64,000 nt of DNA from Virgibacillus profundi (GCF_002287375.1 NZ_NPOA01000003.1:124001-188000); one strand, 5' to 3'; shown: positions 25,732-35,700, counted from the first letter of the stretch. Translations and numbers: made by a program. The notes: generated from the letters alone by a model not told the origin.

Positions 25732-26784
25732 TAATATATCATCTAGTTTTTGAAAGAATAATTTCATATCATTATCCGTACCAATTGTAATTCGTAAATA
25801 GTTATCAATATCCGGCTTGTTAAAATGCCTTACTAAAACTTCATTTTCCTTAAGAGCTGTATATAAACCCAATGCAGACTTTGTATAATGACTTGCGAAA
25901 ATGAAATTTGCTTTTGAAGGAACTACATAAAATCCACGCTTTTTCATTTCTGTTATAACCCATTCTCTTGTTTGAATAATTTTCTGAGTTGTAGCGATAA
26001 AGTAATCTGTATCCTTCATAGCAGCTTCTGCACCAACAATCGCCAGACGGTCAAGTGTATAGGAATTAAATGAATCCTTTATTCGAGTTAATGCTTCGAT
26101 AGCATTTGGATTCCCCAGGGCAAAGCCTACTCTTAATCCCGCAAGTGATCGTGACTTTGACATGGTTTGCACAACTAATAAATTGTCATACGTAGCAATT
26201 AAAGAAACTGCAGATTCCAATGCAAAATCAATGTAGGCCTCATCAATAATGACCATCTGATTTGGATTGCTTTGGAGGATCTCTTCTATTGCATCCAATC
26301 CTAAATAAACACTTGTTGGTGCATTTGGATTTGGAAAAATAACGCCACCCTCTGACTGAAAGAAATCCTCTACAGGCAGTGTGAAATCACGGTTTAATGG
26401 AATCTCTTCATAAGGAATATTAAAGAGCTTTGCATAGACGGGATAAAAACTGTAAGAAATAGCTGGAAAACGTATTTTCTTACCAGGTTCAAAAAAAGCC
26501 ATAAAGGAAAATGCAAGAACTTCATCTGATCCGTTCCCAACAAAGATATTCTCTTTTGCTAAATGATAGTATGCCGCAATTTCATTCCTTAGTTGATCAA
26601 CAGTGGGAGAGGGGTAGAGATTTAATTTACGCTCCATCTCCTTATTTATTGCTTCCATCACATTTGGTGATGGAGGATTAGGGTTTTCATTTGTATTTAA
26701 TTTTAATATGTTTGGATTATTCATCTGCTCACCAGGGACGTAGGGATCACAACGTTTCACGGCTTCACTCCAAAATTTACTCAT
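25708..26784 (-). CDS. hisC: Histidinol-phosphate aminotransferase
   Basis: A 358-residue PLP enzyme of fold type I that converts imidazole-acetol phosphate to histidinol phosphate. The PLP lysine lies in [14 protein letters not shown] (near 222), with NTNENP near 31 and the IIDEAYIDF aspartate near 193. The start MSKFWSEAV (26784) overlaps hisIE by 8 bases and follows GAAGGAAAG; the frame stays open upstream. Placement at the end of the his operon ties it to histidine. In B. subtilis hisC lies in the trp region instead. Confidence 0.95.
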   Translation of the reverse strand: MSKFWSEAVKRCDPYVPGEQMNNPNILKLNTNENPNPPSPNVMEAINKEMERKLNLYPSPTVDQLRNEIAAYYHLAKENIFVGNGSDEVLAFSFMAFFEPGKKIRFPAISYSFYPVYAKLFNIPYEEIPLNRDFTLPVEDFFQSEGGVIFPNPNAPTSVYLGLDAIEEILQSNPNQMVIIDEAYIDFALESAVSLIATYDNLLVVQTMSKSRSLAGLRVGFALGNPNAIEALTRIKDSFNSYTLDRLAIVGAEAAMKDTDYFIATTQKIIQTREWVITEMKKRGFYVVPSKANFIFASHYTKSALGLYTALKENEVLVRHFNKPDIDNYLRITIGTDNDMKLFFQKLDDILEKASTLS

Positions 26785-27418
26785 TCTGCTTTCCTTCTTT
26801 TTTGATATGCCGTGCTTGTAATTCTTTTTTAATATCATCGACAGAAACATCTAATAGCTCCATGAGAACAAGCGTATGATAGGTTAGATCAGCGATTTCC
26901 GAGGTTACTTCTTCTTTATCCATATTCTTGGCACCAATGATGACTTCACTCGTTTCTTCTCCTACTTTTTTAAGTATTTTATCGATACCTACCCTGAAAA
27001 GATAGGATGTATATGTGCCTTCAATGGGATGATTTTTTCGTTCTTTTATTTTGGAAACCAATGTGGATACTACGTCACGGCTAACTTCGCCATTTTCATA
27101 TAGGCTGTTGTGAAAACAGGTCTCATTTCCTGTGTGGCATGCTGGACCAAGCGGATTTACCTGAACTAAGAGAGCATCAGCATCACAATCAAAGGTTATT
27201 CTTTTGATAAGCTGTTTATTCCCAGATGTTTCTCCCTTATTCCAAAGCTCCTTACGCTTTCTGCTATAAAACCATGTCTTATTCGTTTGGATGGATTTCA
27301 TTAAAGATTCTTCATTCATATAGGCTAAAGTTAATACTTCCTTGGTTTCAACATCCTGTACAATCGCTGGAATAAGACCATCTTCATTAAATAAAAGATT
27401 TTCGATGTTTATTTCCAT
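26777..27418 (-). CDS. hisIE: Bifunctional phosphoribosyl-AMP cyclohydrolase / phosphoribosyl-ATP pyrophosphatase
   Basis: 213 residues. The N-terminal HisI half (about 1-110) has the zinc and magnesium motifs [19 protein letters not shown] and CHTGNETCF. The C-terminal HisE half (about 115-205) has the MazG-like [16 protein letters not shown] motif with KVGEETSEV. It performs steps 2 and 3 of histidine synthesis. Its ATG overlaps the end of hisF by 10 bases. Confidence 0.95.
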   Translation of the reverse strand: MEINIENLLFNEDGLIPAIVQDVETKEVLTLAYMNEESLMKSIQTNKTWFYSRKRKELWNKGETSGNKQLIKRITFDCDADALLVQVNPLGPACHTGNETCFHNSLYENGEVSRDVVSTLVSKIKERKNHPIEGTYTSYLFRVGIDKILKKVGEETSEVIIGAKNMDKEEVTSEIADLTYHTLVLMELLDVSVDDIKKELQARHIKKEGKQNE

Positions 27419-28182
27419 GATAAATCTCTCCTTACATCAATTCCATTGTCAGCCAGATGTTTTTTTAATTCAGGTATTGAAATTTCTTCATAATGAAAAA
27501 CGGATGCTGCCAGAGCTGCATCTGCATAGCCTGGCTGCAGGACTTGGGAAAAGTGTTCCAGCTGACCGGCTCCACCACTTGCTACGATTGGGATATTAAC
27601 TGATTCTGCAATTATTTTTGTTAATTCCAGATTGTAACCACTTTTTTCTCCATCTGTATCAATTACGTTAACAACGATCTCTCCAGCCCCAAGCTTTTCT
27701 CCTTGGATTGCCCAATCAATTGCATCCATCGACGTATTATATCTCCCGCCATTTGTGTAAACTTCCCACTGGTTTTTATCATTCTGTTTAGCGTCAATGG
27801 ATAAGACAATACATTGACTGCCGAACTTCAATGCAGCCTCTTCGATAAGATCTGGATTATTTACCGCAGCACTATTAATCGACACTTTATCTGCACCGGA
27901 ACGTAATACTTTGTGAATATCTTCCACTGTTCGGATGCCACCTCCGACAGTAAAAGGTATCGTAACTTCACTAGCTACCTTTTCAACAACATCTAGAAAA
28001 ATATTCCGTTCCTCATTGGAAGCTGTAATGTCATAAAAAACAAGTTCATCTGCACCGGCCTCATTATATCTTTTTGCCAGTTCAACGGGATCAGCAACAT
28101 CACGAATATTTTGGAATTTTTTCCCTTTAACTACTCGTCCTTTGTCAACATCCAGGCAAGGTATAATTCGCTTAGCTAGCAT
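27409..28182 (-). CDS. hisF: Imidazole glycerol phosphate synthase, cyclase subunit
   Basis: A 257-residue (beta-alpha)8 barrel that closes the imidazole ring using ammonia from HisH. The start is [20 protein letters not shown] (28182), with D11 of LDVDKG as catalytic base and the second catalytic Asp in [23 protein letters not shown] and VASGGAG are phosphate loops. It overlaps hisA by 11 bases. Confidence 0.96.
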   Translation of the reverse strand: MLAKRIIPCLDVDKGRVVKGKKFQNIRDVADPVELAKRYNEAGADELVFYDITASNEERNIFLDVVEKVASEVTIPFTVGGGIRTVEDIHKVLRSGADKVSINSAAVNNPDLIEEAALKFGSQCIVLSIDAKQNDKNQWEVYTNGGRYNTSMDAIDWAIQGEKLGAGEIVVNVIDTDGEKSGYNLELTKIIAESVNIPIVASGGAGQLEHFSQVLQPGYADAALAASVFHYEEISIPELKKHLADNGIDVRRDLSWK

Positions 28183-28894
28183 CTTCATCACCATCCAATA
28201 GTTCTTCAAAGTTTACTGTGCCATCATATAATGCTTTTCCTATAATTGCTCCATAAAGGTTAAATGATTTTAATCTCAAAACATCCTGTGCTGAAGAAAC
28301 GCCACCAGAAGCAATTACATTCATGGAAGTAGCCTCATTGATTGCTTGCAATTCTTTAAAATTAGGCCCTTGCAGCATGCCGTCTTTCAAAATATCTGTA
28401 TAAATAATGGTTTGTACACCGATTGATTCCAGCTCCAGAACAAGATCAACTGCTTTAACCGTACTTGTTTCAGTCCATCCATCTGTAGCAACATAACCAT
28501 CCCGGGCATCAATGGAAACCGCAATTTTTACCCCGTACCTAGTAACTGCTTCTTGTAAAAATTCCTTATCATTAATTGCAGCTGTACCTATAATGACCCG
28601 ATCTACCCCTGCTGCTATATATTCTTCAATAATAGCTAATGAACGAATGCCGCCACCAACCTGAATCGGAATGGAAGTTTGTTCAGCAATAGCTTTAATG
28701 CTCGGTTTATTGCTGGATTCCCCGGTTTTAGCCCCGTCAAGATCAACAATATGTAAATATTCAGCTCGTTTTTTCTCCCACTGTTTAGCTACTGTGGATG
28801 TGGATTCACTGTATATCTTTTCTTTATTATAATCTCCCTGTGTCAGGCGGACACATTTTCCATTTCGTATATCAATTGCTGGAAAAAGAATCAT
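28172..28894 (-). CDS. hisA: ProFAR isomerase
   Basis: A 240-residue barrel paralogous to HisF. It has [14 protein letters not shown] with the catalytic Asp at residue 8, [19 protein letters not shown], the second catalytic Asp in [15 protein letters not shown], and ASGGVSS. It performs the Amadori rearrangement before HisF/HisH. Its start overlaps the hisH stop by 4 bases (ATGA type). Confidence 0.96.
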   Translation of the reverse strand: MILFPAIDIRNGKCVRLTQGDYNKEKIYSESTSTVAKQWEKKRAEYLHIVDLDGAKTGESSNKPSIKAIAEQTSIPIQVGGGIRSLAIIEEYIAAGVDRVIIGTAAINDKEFLQEAVTRYGVKIAVSIDARDGYVATDGWTETSTVKAVDLVLELESIGVQTIIYTDILKDGMLQGPNFKELQAINEATSMNVIASGGVSSAQDVLRLKSFNLYGAIIGKALYDGTVNFEELLDGDEDAS

Positions 28895-29496
28895 GAAATC
28901 ATCTCCTTGAGGTTTTGTAGCAGCTGTAATCCAACTGCACCGCTTTTTTCTGGGTGAAACTGCATTCCAACAATATTGTCTTGTTGTACAATGGCTGGAA
29001 TGCTTCCACCATATTCAGTACTTGCTATTAAAGTATTATTTTGATATTTATTTACTGCATAAGAATGAACAAAGTATACATATGCACCGTTGTTTATATT
29101 TTTTAGTAAAGGGCTGTTCGTATGGGCTGAGATATTGTTCCAACCAATATGTGGCACTTTAACCGAATCAGGAATACGTCTTACATTTCCTTTTACTAAA
29201 CCAAGGCCTTCCCATTTTCCATCTTCAAAACTTCTTTCATAAAATAACTGCATACCAAGACATATACCTATCAGGGGCTTTCCTTTTGCTGCTTCTTTTT
29301 TTAATACTTCTGATAGACCTAGTTGATTCAGAGACGCTATGGCATCCTTAAATGCTCCAACTCCTGGTAAAATAATCGCTTTTGAGTCTTTGATTTTTTC
29401 CGGGTCAGTGGTTAAGCATGACTCCATGTTCAGTTTTGATAAAGCGAATTGTAAGCTTTTAATATTGCCGGCACCATAGTCTATAATAGCGATCAT
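28891..29496 (-). CDS. hisH: Imidazole glycerol phosphate synthase, glutamine amidotransferase subunit
   Basis: A 201-residue class I amidotransferase supplying ammonia to HisF. The nucleophile Cys is in GICLGMQLF (about 80), and the His/Glu of the triad are in GMQFHPEKSG near the C-terminus. The start IDYGAGNIKSL is typical. A 252-base repeat-like element separates it from hisB, interrupting an otherwise overlapping gene series. Confidence 0.95.
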   Translation of the reverse strand: MIAIIDYGAGNIKSLQFALSKLNMESCLTTDPEKIKDSKAIILPGVGAFKDAIASLNQLGLSEVLKKEAAKGKPLIGICLGMQLFYERSFEDGKWEGLGLVKGNVRRIPDSVKVPHIGWNNISAHTNSPLLKNINNGAYVYFVHSYAVNKYQNNTLIASTEYGGSIPAIVQQDNIVGMQFHPEKSGAVGLQLLQNLKEMIS

Positions 29497-29514
29497 ATAT
29501 GTTCTTCCTTTCTA

Positions 29515-29752
29515 TGAGGCTGTTTTCTAAAAGATTGGGTCAGCAGTTACTCCTGTTTCTGATGCTATATCATTTGTTTTCTAGAGTTTATTCAACCCAT
29601 CTCTACGCCCGAACGAAGCCAAAACTGGTGCAAATGGTCGAATAGAGCGCTTCTCAAGGACAAAACTCAAACTGTCCAATAGATACCGCAGGACAGGAAT
29701 GCTCCACTACGAAAATTAACGGCCTTCAAAATTTACGAAAAAAGCCTTTTAT
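29515..29752. mobile_element. Possible MITE-like insertion between hisB and hisH
   Basis: The region begins AGGCTGTTTTC and ends GAAAAAAGCCT, an imperfect terminal inverted repeat. It contains no frame of significance, and GCGCTTCTCAAGGACAAAAC and GAGCATTCCTGTCC (minus-strand sense) look like dispersed-repeat sequence. The neighbouring his genes all overlap or nearly touch, so this is the only sizeable gap in the operon. The minus-strand right end overlaps the hisB stop. Confidence 0.5.
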
Positions 29753-30333
29753 AAAGATCCTTTAGTAGACGGCACCCCTTTAATACGTGGGTTCTTCATG
29801 CTTGCTTGATCCAGTGCACGGCCAAATCCTTTGAAAATAGCTTCAATAATGTGATGTGTATTTTTTCCATACGTCAGATTAATATGGAGTGTAACCTTGG
29901 CGTTACTTGCAAAGGCCTGAAAGAATTCTTCCACCAGCTCTGTATCAAAGCTGCCCACCTTATCCTTTAATCCCTCCACATGATAGACAAGGTATGCACG
30001 TCCACTGATATCAAGGGACACATTAGCTAACGCTTCGTCCATTGGGGAAGTAACAGTTGCATAGCGATTAATACCTTCCTTTTCCCCGAGTGCCTGATTA
30101 AATGCCTGCCCCAGTGCGATGCCAATATCTTCGACAGAGTGGTGCTGATCGACTTCCAGGTCACCATTACAGGTAACTTCCAAATCGAATAATCCGTGTT
30201 TTGTCATCAATATCAGCATATGGTCGAAAAAGCCAATACCTGTATTTATAGATGAGGAACCACTTCCGTCAATTGTAAGATCTAAATCTATTGCTGTTTC
30301 TGATGTCTTTCTGTTTATCTTATAATTACGCAT
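29749..30333 (-). CDS. hisB: Imidazoleglycerol-phosphate dehydratase
   Basis: A 194-residue manganese enzyme of step 7 (IGP to imidazole-acetol phosphate). Metal-binding repeats are visible as FFDHMLILMTKHG, DQHHSVED, and their C-terminal counterpart YGKNTHHIIEAIFKGFGRAL. I start at ATG 30333 (MRNYKINRKT) behind GGGGTG; a GTG three codons earlier is in frame. The start overlaps the end of hisD by 8 bases. Confidence 0.95.
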   Translation of the reverse strand: MRNYKINRKTSETAIDLDLTIDGSGSSSINTGIGFFDHMLILMTKHGLFDLEVTCNGDLEVDQHHSVEDIGIALGQAFNQALGEKEGINRYATVTSPMDEALANVSLDISGRAYLVYHVEGLKDKVGSFDTELVEEFFQAFASNAKVTLHINLTYGKNTHHIIEAIFKGFGRALDQASMKNPRIKGVPSTKGSL

Positions 30334-31606
30334 TGGATTCACCCCTTCTTACTTGAATGGAATTTGCATGTGCTGTTAAGCCTTCCGTATTTGCCAGATT
30401 AATAATTGACTCGGAAGCATTTTGCAGAGCCGCTTCGGAATAGCTGATAATACTGGACTTTTTGACAAAATCATAAACACCAAGCGGGGACGAAAAAGCA
30501 GCAGTTCCATTTGTTGGCAAGGTATGATTTGGCCCTGCAAAATAATCGCCCAATGGTTCGGGAGAATAATTCCCCAAAAAGATTGCACCGGCATGTTTAA
30601 TGAATTGTATATTTTCAGTAGGACTTTGAATCATTAATTGCAAATGCTCTGGTGCTAATTTGTTTACGATATCGAAGGCTGCCATCAGATTCTTAGCAAT
30701 AATTATTCTGCCGTTTAGTTCCAGTGATTTTTTAATAATATCTTTTCTCTCAAGCCCCGCTGTTTGCTTGTCGATTTCAGCTTTAATGTCTTCAGCTAAG
30801 TCCCTGTTTGTTGTTATACATATCGAACTTGCAGATTCATCATGCTCAGCTTGAGAAAGTAAATCAGCGGCTATATAGGCTGGAGGTGCTGTTTCATCTG
30901 CTACGATACATATTTCACTTGGACCTGCGATCATATCAATAGCTACATCGCCAAATACCCATTTCTTCGCACGGGCAACAAAGGCATTCCCGGGACCAAC
31001 AATTTTTGCAACTTTCCCAACCGATTCTGTTCCATATGCAAGTGCAGCAATTGCCTGTGCGCCACCTAATTTATATACAATATCTGCACCGGCCTCTTTA
31101 GCGGCAACAAGAACATTTGGATTAATTTTTCCGTTTGATTGTGGTGGGGTAGCTATTGCAATCTTTTCCACACCCGCCAATTTTGCAGGTATTACGTTCA
31201 TTAAGACAGAAGAAGGATAAGCTGCTTTGCCACCAGGAATATAAACACCGACTTTTTCAAGTGCTGTAACCTTCTGTCCTAACATGATGCCACCTGATTT
31301 ATTCAAAAACCAGGACTGTTCCTTTTGCGCTTGGTGGAATTCGGAAATATTCTGTTTAGCCTGTTGTAATGCGCTTGAAAATTCGGAAGTGACAAGCTCT
31401 CCTGCTTCACTGAATTCTTCTTCTGTTACGATAAGCTTATCTATGTTCACACCATCGAATTTCTCAGTATAACGACGTAAGGCATCATCACCATTTTTCC
31501 TTACTTCCTTAATAATTTCCAAAACAGCTTGATCGATATCATGTTCACTCTGTTGTCTAGTATTGTCTTTTTCTAAAGCAAATTGTTCGGCTGTTATTAT
31601 TTTCAT
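30326..31606 (-). CDS. hisD: Histidinol dehydrogenase
   Basis: A 426-residue zinc, NAD-dependent enzyme that oxidises histidinol twice to histidine. Family motifs are GVYIPGGKAAYPSSVLM near 116-132, IAGPSEICIVAD, LLSQAEHDESASS, PEHLQLM and GPNHTLPTNGTAAF, with the catalytic Glu/His pair in the latter region. Six bases separate it from hisG. Confidence 0.96.
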   Translation of the reverse strand: MKIITAEQFALEKDNTRQQSEHDIDQAVLEIIKEVRKNGDDALRRYTEKFDGVNIDKLIVTEEEFSEAGELVTSEFSSALQQAKQNISEFHQAQKEQSWFLNKSGGIMLGQKVTALEKVGVYIPGGKAAYPSSVLMNVIPAKLAGVEKIAIATPPQSNGKINPNVLVAAKEAGADIVYKLGGAQAIAALAYGTESVGKVAKIVGPGNAFVARAKKWVFGDVAIDMIAGPSEICIVADETAPPAYIAADLLSQAEHDESASSICITTNRDLAEDIKAEIDKQTAGLERKDIIKKSLELNGRIIIAKNLMAAFDIVNKLAPEHLQLMIQSPTENIQFIKHAGAIFLGNYSPEPLGDYFAGPNHTLPTNGTAAFSSPLGVYDFVKKSSIISYSEAALQNASESIINLANTEGLTAHANSIQVRRGESNA

Positions 31607-31612
31607 TGATTA

Positions 31613-32239
31613 TCACTCCAGAACTGACTTTAATCTATTGATAAATTGGCGGATATTATCAGATTTAGTAGCAAAACTAGCTTTATTAACAATTAATCTT
31701 GTACTGATATCTTCTATTTCCTCTAAAATAGTTAATCCATTTTCATTGATTGTATTACCTGTTTCAACAATATCTACAATATAATCAGCGAGCCCAATTA
31801 ATGGTGCCAATTCTACGGAGCCATTTAGTTTCACTGTTTCAATCGGTTGGTTTATTTTCTGGAAAAATTTCTTTGCAATCGTCGGGTATTTTGAGGCAAT
31901 CGTAAGTTTTTGCTTCTTTTCCAGCGTTGAGCCTATTTTCCCTGCAACTACAAATTTACATTTTCCTAGCTTCAAATCAAGCATTTCATAAACATCTGCC
32001 TGTGATTCTAAAATGTTATCCTTTCCTACGATTCCAATATCTGCAGCGCCTTTTTCCACATATGTTGGTACATCAACGGCTTTGACAAAAACGACTTTAA
32101 TCGTTTTATCACTATCATAGAAAACCAGCTTTCTTGAGTCTTCATGGAAATCTTTAAACTGAATACCTGTATTTTCCAAGAGAGTGATGGTGCTTTTTGC
32201 AGTCCTCCCTTTTGCTAATGCCAGTGTTATATAACTCAA
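31613..32239 (-). CDS. hisG: ATP phosphoribosyltransferase, short-form catalytic subunit
   Basis: 208 residues, the short HisG that lacks the C-terminal regulatory domain and requires HisZ. Motifs are LALAKGRTAKST at the N-terminus, GAADIGIVGKDNI, and the PRPP-binding IVDIVETGNTINENGL. It catalyses the first, feedback-controlled step. Its ATG overlaps the hisZ stop by 4 bases. Confidence 0.96.
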   Translation of the reverse strand: MSYITLALAKGRTAKSTITLLENTGIQFKDFHEDSRKLVFYDSDKTIKVVFVKAVDVPTYVEKGAADIGIVGKDNILESQADVYEMLDLKLGKCKFVVAGKIGSTLEKKQKLTIASKYPTIAKKFFQKINQPIETVKLNGSVELAPLIGLADYIVDIVETGNTINENGLTILEEIEDISTRLIVNKASFATKSDNIRQFINRLKSVLE

Positions 32240-33483
32240 GTTACCTCTCCTTTCTCATCCCGTAGCAGTTCATAAAGGTCAGCATAGCTTGAGAATTCCG
32301 TCTTTTTGCCGTTAAGCAAAAATTGATTCTGATTTTCCTCATAGCTGACAATATATGTCGGGGAAGCTGTGTTATTTGTGTCTGACAATGATGTTAAAAC
32401 CTGATATCCTGCCTCACGCAGTCTGAATGCGGTAGATAATGCTTCCCGTTGCTTTAGCTTTTCATAATAAATAATCATATCCACTGATGGGTTCTGATCG
32501 TCTGACAAACCTTGCTGATTGAGTGCGTGTAATAGTAAATCAACTTCAAAGGCAAATCCAATTGCGGGCATTCCAGTGCCATATTGTTCACCGAGGTTGT
32601 CATATCTTCCACCCATTAAAACCGGCTTTCCGACATTGGCTACAAATCCCTGGAAAATAATCCCCGAATAATAATTCATATTGTTAATTAATCCGAAATT
32701 AAATACGATGGAATCTTCCACACCATAGTCTTTTATCACTTCATATACTTCGATTAGATTTTGTAACAGTACCTCCATTTCATCGTTTAAAATAATATCT
32801 TTGGCCTGTTGGATAACATGGGCTGGATCTCCATACAGTAGTGGAATCATTTGGATGGCCTTTTTCACATCCTCATTTATTGATAAGCTTGTTAGAAATG
32901 GTTCCATTTCAACAATGTTTTTTGATTGTATTAAAATTTGCAGCTGATCTATTTCAGCTTGGGATAAGGTTGTTTGTGATATAAGCTCTTTAAAAAATCC
33001 CGCATGTCCCATCTCTATTTTAAAATTTGAAAAGTCAAGATCCTTTAGTGTATGAATTGCCAGCATAATTACCTCGGAGTCTACTTCAGGTTTATTTTCT
33101 CCAAAATATTCAATACCTGCCTGTGTACTTTCTTTTTCATCAGCCTGTTCAACTGATTGACGAAAAACATCCAACATGTAGAAAAGTCTGAGGTTATCTG
33201 ATAAATGTTGTTTATTTAATGCTATCATTCTAGTAATAGGGATGGTTACATCTGGACGCAGCACCAATACTTTTCCACCGGAATCTATTACTTTTATCAT
33301 TTCATCCTTATTTACGGTACCGGAAATGGTAGAATATAAATCATAATATTCAAAGGTTGATGTTCTTACCTGTTTATAGCCGTATGTAGTAAAGCGATTT
33401 TTTAATGTTGTTATCAGGTTTTCTCGAATCTGAAAATCTTCAACACTACTGCCATTGTTGGCATCAATCACATAGGGTTGCAT
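32236..33483 (-). CDS. hisZ: ATP phosphoribosyltransferase regulatory subunit
   Basis: A 415-residue protein paralogous to the catalytic core of histidyl-tRNA synthetase. It has class II-like motif 2 (RLFYMLDVFRQ) and motif 3-like GGRYDNLGEQYGTGMPAIGFAFEVD, but no anticodon-binding domain. It forms a hetero-octamer with short HisG and senses histidine. It is the first gene of the operon, behind a sigma-A promoter. Confidence 0.95.
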   Translation of the reverse strand: MQPYVIDANNGSSVEDFQIRENLITTLKNRFTTYGYKQVRTSTFEYYDLYSTISGTVNKDEMIKVIDSGGKVLVLRPDVTIPITRMIALNKQHLSDNLRLFYMLDVFRQSVEQADEKESTQAGIEYFGENKPEVDSEVIMLAIHTLKDLDFSNFKIEMGHAGFFKELISQTTLSQAEIDQLQILIQSKNIVEMEPFLTSLSINEDVKKAIQMIPLLYGDPAHVIQQAKDIILNDEMEVLLQNLIEVYEVIKDYGVEDSIVFNFGLINNMNYYSGIIFQGFVANVGKPVLMGGRYDNLGEQYGTGMPAIGFAFEVDLLLHALNQQGLSDDQNPSVDMIIYYEKLKQREALSTAFRLREAGYQVLTSLSDTNNTASPTYIVSYEENQNQFLLNGKKTEFSSYADLYELLRDEKGEVT

Positions 33484-33506
33484 GAAATAACTCCTCTCAT
33501 TTAACG

Positions 33507-33530
33507 CTTTATCACTTTATCGCTTTAACT
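33507..33530. promoter_or_regulatory. Triple 8-bp tandem repeat in the his leader
   Basis: CTTTATCA, CTTTATCG and CTTTAACT are adjacent 8-base units located about 10-35 bases downstream of the expected his transcription start. An operator for a histidine repressor (a TrpR-family YerC/HisR-type protein controls his genes in other Bacillales) is a reasonable guess. No T-box is present. Confidence 0.4.
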
Positions 33531-33547
33531 AATTAAAGTTATATAGT

Positions 33548-33576
33548 ATTCTAATAATTATAGACAAAAAAGTCAA
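33548..33576 (-). promoter_or_regulatory. Sigma-A promoter of the his operon
   Basis: Minus strand TTGACT (33571-33576), 17-base spacer, TAGAAT (33548-33553). About 65 bases separate the -10 box from the hisZ start. Confidence 0.7.
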
Positions 33577-33596
33577 GAGAAAAAGGAGAATTTAAA

Positions 33597-34397
33597 ATGT
33601 TTGATTACCATATTCATAGTAATTTTTCTGCAGATTGTGAAACACCAATGGAAAAAACAATTGAGCAAGCAATTATATTGGGACTTGAGGAAATATGTTT
33701 TACAGAGCATATTGATTATGAGTATCCCGATAAATCAATCGTCTTTGAATTTGATTTAGAAGAGTATGATAAGAAAATTAAACAAATGCAATCAAAATAT
33801 ATGGATGAGATCCGAATTAAAAAAGGAATCGAGATTGGGCTCCAACCACATCTTTTAAATAAATATGAAGAACTTTTTAAAAATGAAGTCTTTGATTTTG
33901 TCATTTGTTCCATGCATACAACTGAAAAGAAGGATCTTCATTCAGGGGACTTTTTTAAAAATAAAACTGTGGATGAAGCCTATCAAACGTATTACGAGGA
34001 ATTACTGTATTGTGTGAAAAACTATAAGAATTACAATATCTTAGGACATTTGGATTTGGTGAAACGATATACAAAGCAACAAAGCGAGCATAATTTCCAT
34101 GATATTATTCAACAAATTTTCCATGAAATTATTCCGAGCGGCAAGGGGATTGAATTAAATACCTCTGGTGTTCGTTATGGAATGGATGGCGGAATGCCGA
34201 GCACTGATATTTTAAAATTGTACAAAGAATGTGGCGGGGAAATCATTACACTTGGATCCGATTCCCATGTTGAAACTACATTGGCCTATCAATTTAAGGA
34301 TTCACTTGATATCCTTCAATCATTAGGTTTTAAGTATATAGCCACATTTAAAGATCGGCAGCCGGAATTTCATGCTATTGAAAAGCTGATCAAATAA
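33597..34397 (+). CDS. hisJ: Histidinol-phosphatase, PHP type
   Basis: A 266-residue PHP-superfamily phosphatase for the penultimate step of histidine synthesis. Metal ligands are in MFDYHIHSNFSADC (H5, H7), CFTEHIDYEY, GIEIGLQP, CSMHTTE, NILGHLDLVKRY and GSDSHVE. It is divergent from the his operon and completes the pathway with hisZGDBHAFIEC, so all steps from PRPP to histidine are encoded here. RBS AAGGAG. Confidence 0.94.
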   Translation: MFDYHIHSNFSADCETPMEKTIEQAIILGLEEICFTEHIDYEYPDKSIVFEFDLEEYDKKIKQMQSKYMDEIRIKKGIEIGLQPHLLNKYEELFKNEVFDFVICSMHTTEKKDLHSGDFFKNKTVDEAYQTYYEELLYCVKNYKNYNILGHLDLVKRYTKQQSEHNFHDIIQQIFHEIIPSGKGIELNTSGVRYGMDGGMPSTDILKLYKECGGEIITLGSDSHVETTLAYQFKDSLDILQSLGFKYIATFKDRQPEFHAIEKLIK

Positions 34398-34445
34398 AAA
34401 TTCATACAATATCCTTATTGTTTTGAGGAAAAGCAGGATTATAAG

Positions 34446-34454
34446 TGCTATAAT
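34446..34454 (+). promoter_or_regulatory. Extended -10 promoter of the ybaN-like gene
   Basis: TGCTATAAT, a TGn-TATAAT extended -10 element, about 38 bases before the start. Confidence 0.55.
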
Positions 34455-34492
34455 AGTATAGGAAAATAAAATTATTACAGCTGGTGTTAAAC

Positions 34493-34873
34493 ATGGGTTA
34501 TATAAAAAAGATTTTACTAATTATTGCTGGATCCTTATCCTTAGGACTAGGAGTTTTGGGAATATTTTTGCCGTTATTGCCAACAACCCCGCTGCTTTTA
34601 TTAGCAGCTGCCTGTTATGTTAGAAGCTCTGAAAAATTATATCATTGGTTAATTACAAATAAATATTTTGGATCCTATATCGAAAATTACCGAATGGGCA
34701 AAGGAATACCATTAAAAGCTAAAATTGTAAGTGTAGTTGTGCTTTGGGTTTCCATGCTTTATACGGTGATTTTTGTCATTCCTTTAATATTGGTTAAAAT
34801 TCTTCTACTTTTAACTGCTTCTTATTTTACATGGTTTATTTTAAAACAAAAAACATTAAGAAAAAATGCATAA
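34493..34873 (+). CDS. YbaN/DUF454-family small membrane protein
   Basis: A 126-residue inner-membrane protein with a helical hairpin at the N-terminus (ILLIIAGSLSLGLGVLGIFLPLLPTTP, the family signature with Leu-Pro-Thr-Thr-Pro), a polar middle (SEKLYHWLITNKYFGSYI), and two C-terminal helices. The start is ATG 34493; a GTG three codons earlier is in frame. The function of the family is unknown. Fourteen bases separate it from the hydrolase gene, so they are probably co-transcribed. Confidence 0.8.
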   Translation: MGYIKKILLIIAGSLSLGLGVLGIFLPLLPTTPLLLLAAACYVRSSEKLYHWLITNKYFGSYIENYRMGKGIPLKAKIVSVVVLWVSMLYTVIFVIPLILVKILLLLTASYFTWFILKQKTLRKNA

Positions 34874-34887
34874 ACGAGGGGAACATT

Positions 34888-35700
34888 TTGAAAAAGAAAC
34901 ATATTATCAGTGTTACTACATCCTGCATGATACTTGTTGGTATCATAGCAGTTTTCTATATGCCGAATAAAGCAAAATCCGAATTTTATACAGGACAGCC
35001 TACCGTTTTTGTTCACGGCTATAAAGGAACGTCCAATTCCTTCGGCTATATGCTGAACAGATTTGAAAATAAATATAACTGGGGAAATAAAGCATTGGTT
35101 TATCATGTCTCCTCAACAGGGAAAATTCGTCAATATAACCTGAACAAAGGGAAGGAAGCACCTACATTTGTCCAGGTAATCTTTGAAAATAATCGTGCCA
35201 GTTTTAAGGATAGTACTAAATGGTTAGCTTCTGTCTTAAAACATATGAAAGAGAATTATTTTATTGATTCTGTTAATCTTGTTGGACATTCGATGGGAGG
35301 ACTTGTTTCATTTAAGTATCTGACGGATTATAACGGCGTGGAATATCCAAATGTTAACAAGCTTATTACAATCGGAAGCCCATTTGATGGAATTTACAGT
35401 ACGGAATATTTTTATGTTCATCGAGATGCCGGGGCAATGGATTTGAAGCCAGATTCAGCTGCACTCCAACTGTTGCGTAAAAATCCATTCCCGAAAGATG
35501 TTGATGTGCTAAGCATAGGCAGTACAGGAGATACGGTTGCTGTGCCAGAAAGTGTACAAACTTTACGAACTATTATACCAAGGAACCAATTACAGGAAAT
35601 TATGATTGAAAATGAGAAACTGGGTCACAGTGCTTTACATGAAAATAAACATGTAGATAAATTAATTCACTCATTTCTGTGGCAAGATGAGGAAGATTGA
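34888..35700 (+). CDS. Secreted or membrane-anchored alpha/beta hydrolase (DUF915)
   Basis: A 270-residue protein starting with TTG at 34888, six bases after GAGGGG. It has an N-terminal signal anchor (about 4-25) and then a DUF915 lipase-like alpha/beta hydrolase domain. The oxyanion strand is PTVFVHGYKGTSNS, the nucleophile elbow is VGHSMGG, the acid is in SIGSTGDTVA, and the His is in LGHSALHENKHVD. These proteins are surface esterases or lipases of unknown substrate in Firmicutes. Confidence 0.85.
   Translation: MKKKHIISVTTSCMILVGIIAVFYMPNKAKSEFYTGQPTVFVHGYKGTSNSFGYMLNRFENKYNWGNKALVYHVSSTGKIRQYNLNKGKEAPTFVQVIFENNRASFKDSTKWLASVLKHMKENYFIDSVNLVGHSMGGLVSFKYLTDYNGVEYPNVNKLITIGSPFDGIYSTEYFYVHRDAGAMDLKPDSAALQLLRKNPFPKDVDVLSIGSTGDTVAVPESVQTLRTIIPRNQLQEIMIENEKLGHSALHENKHVDKLIHSFLWQDEED

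Noticed and set aside
33484-33547. Histidine T-box riboswitch before hisZ
   Set aside because: Only about 60 bases separate the promoter from the start codon, too short for a T-box, and no terminator or T-box motif is visible.
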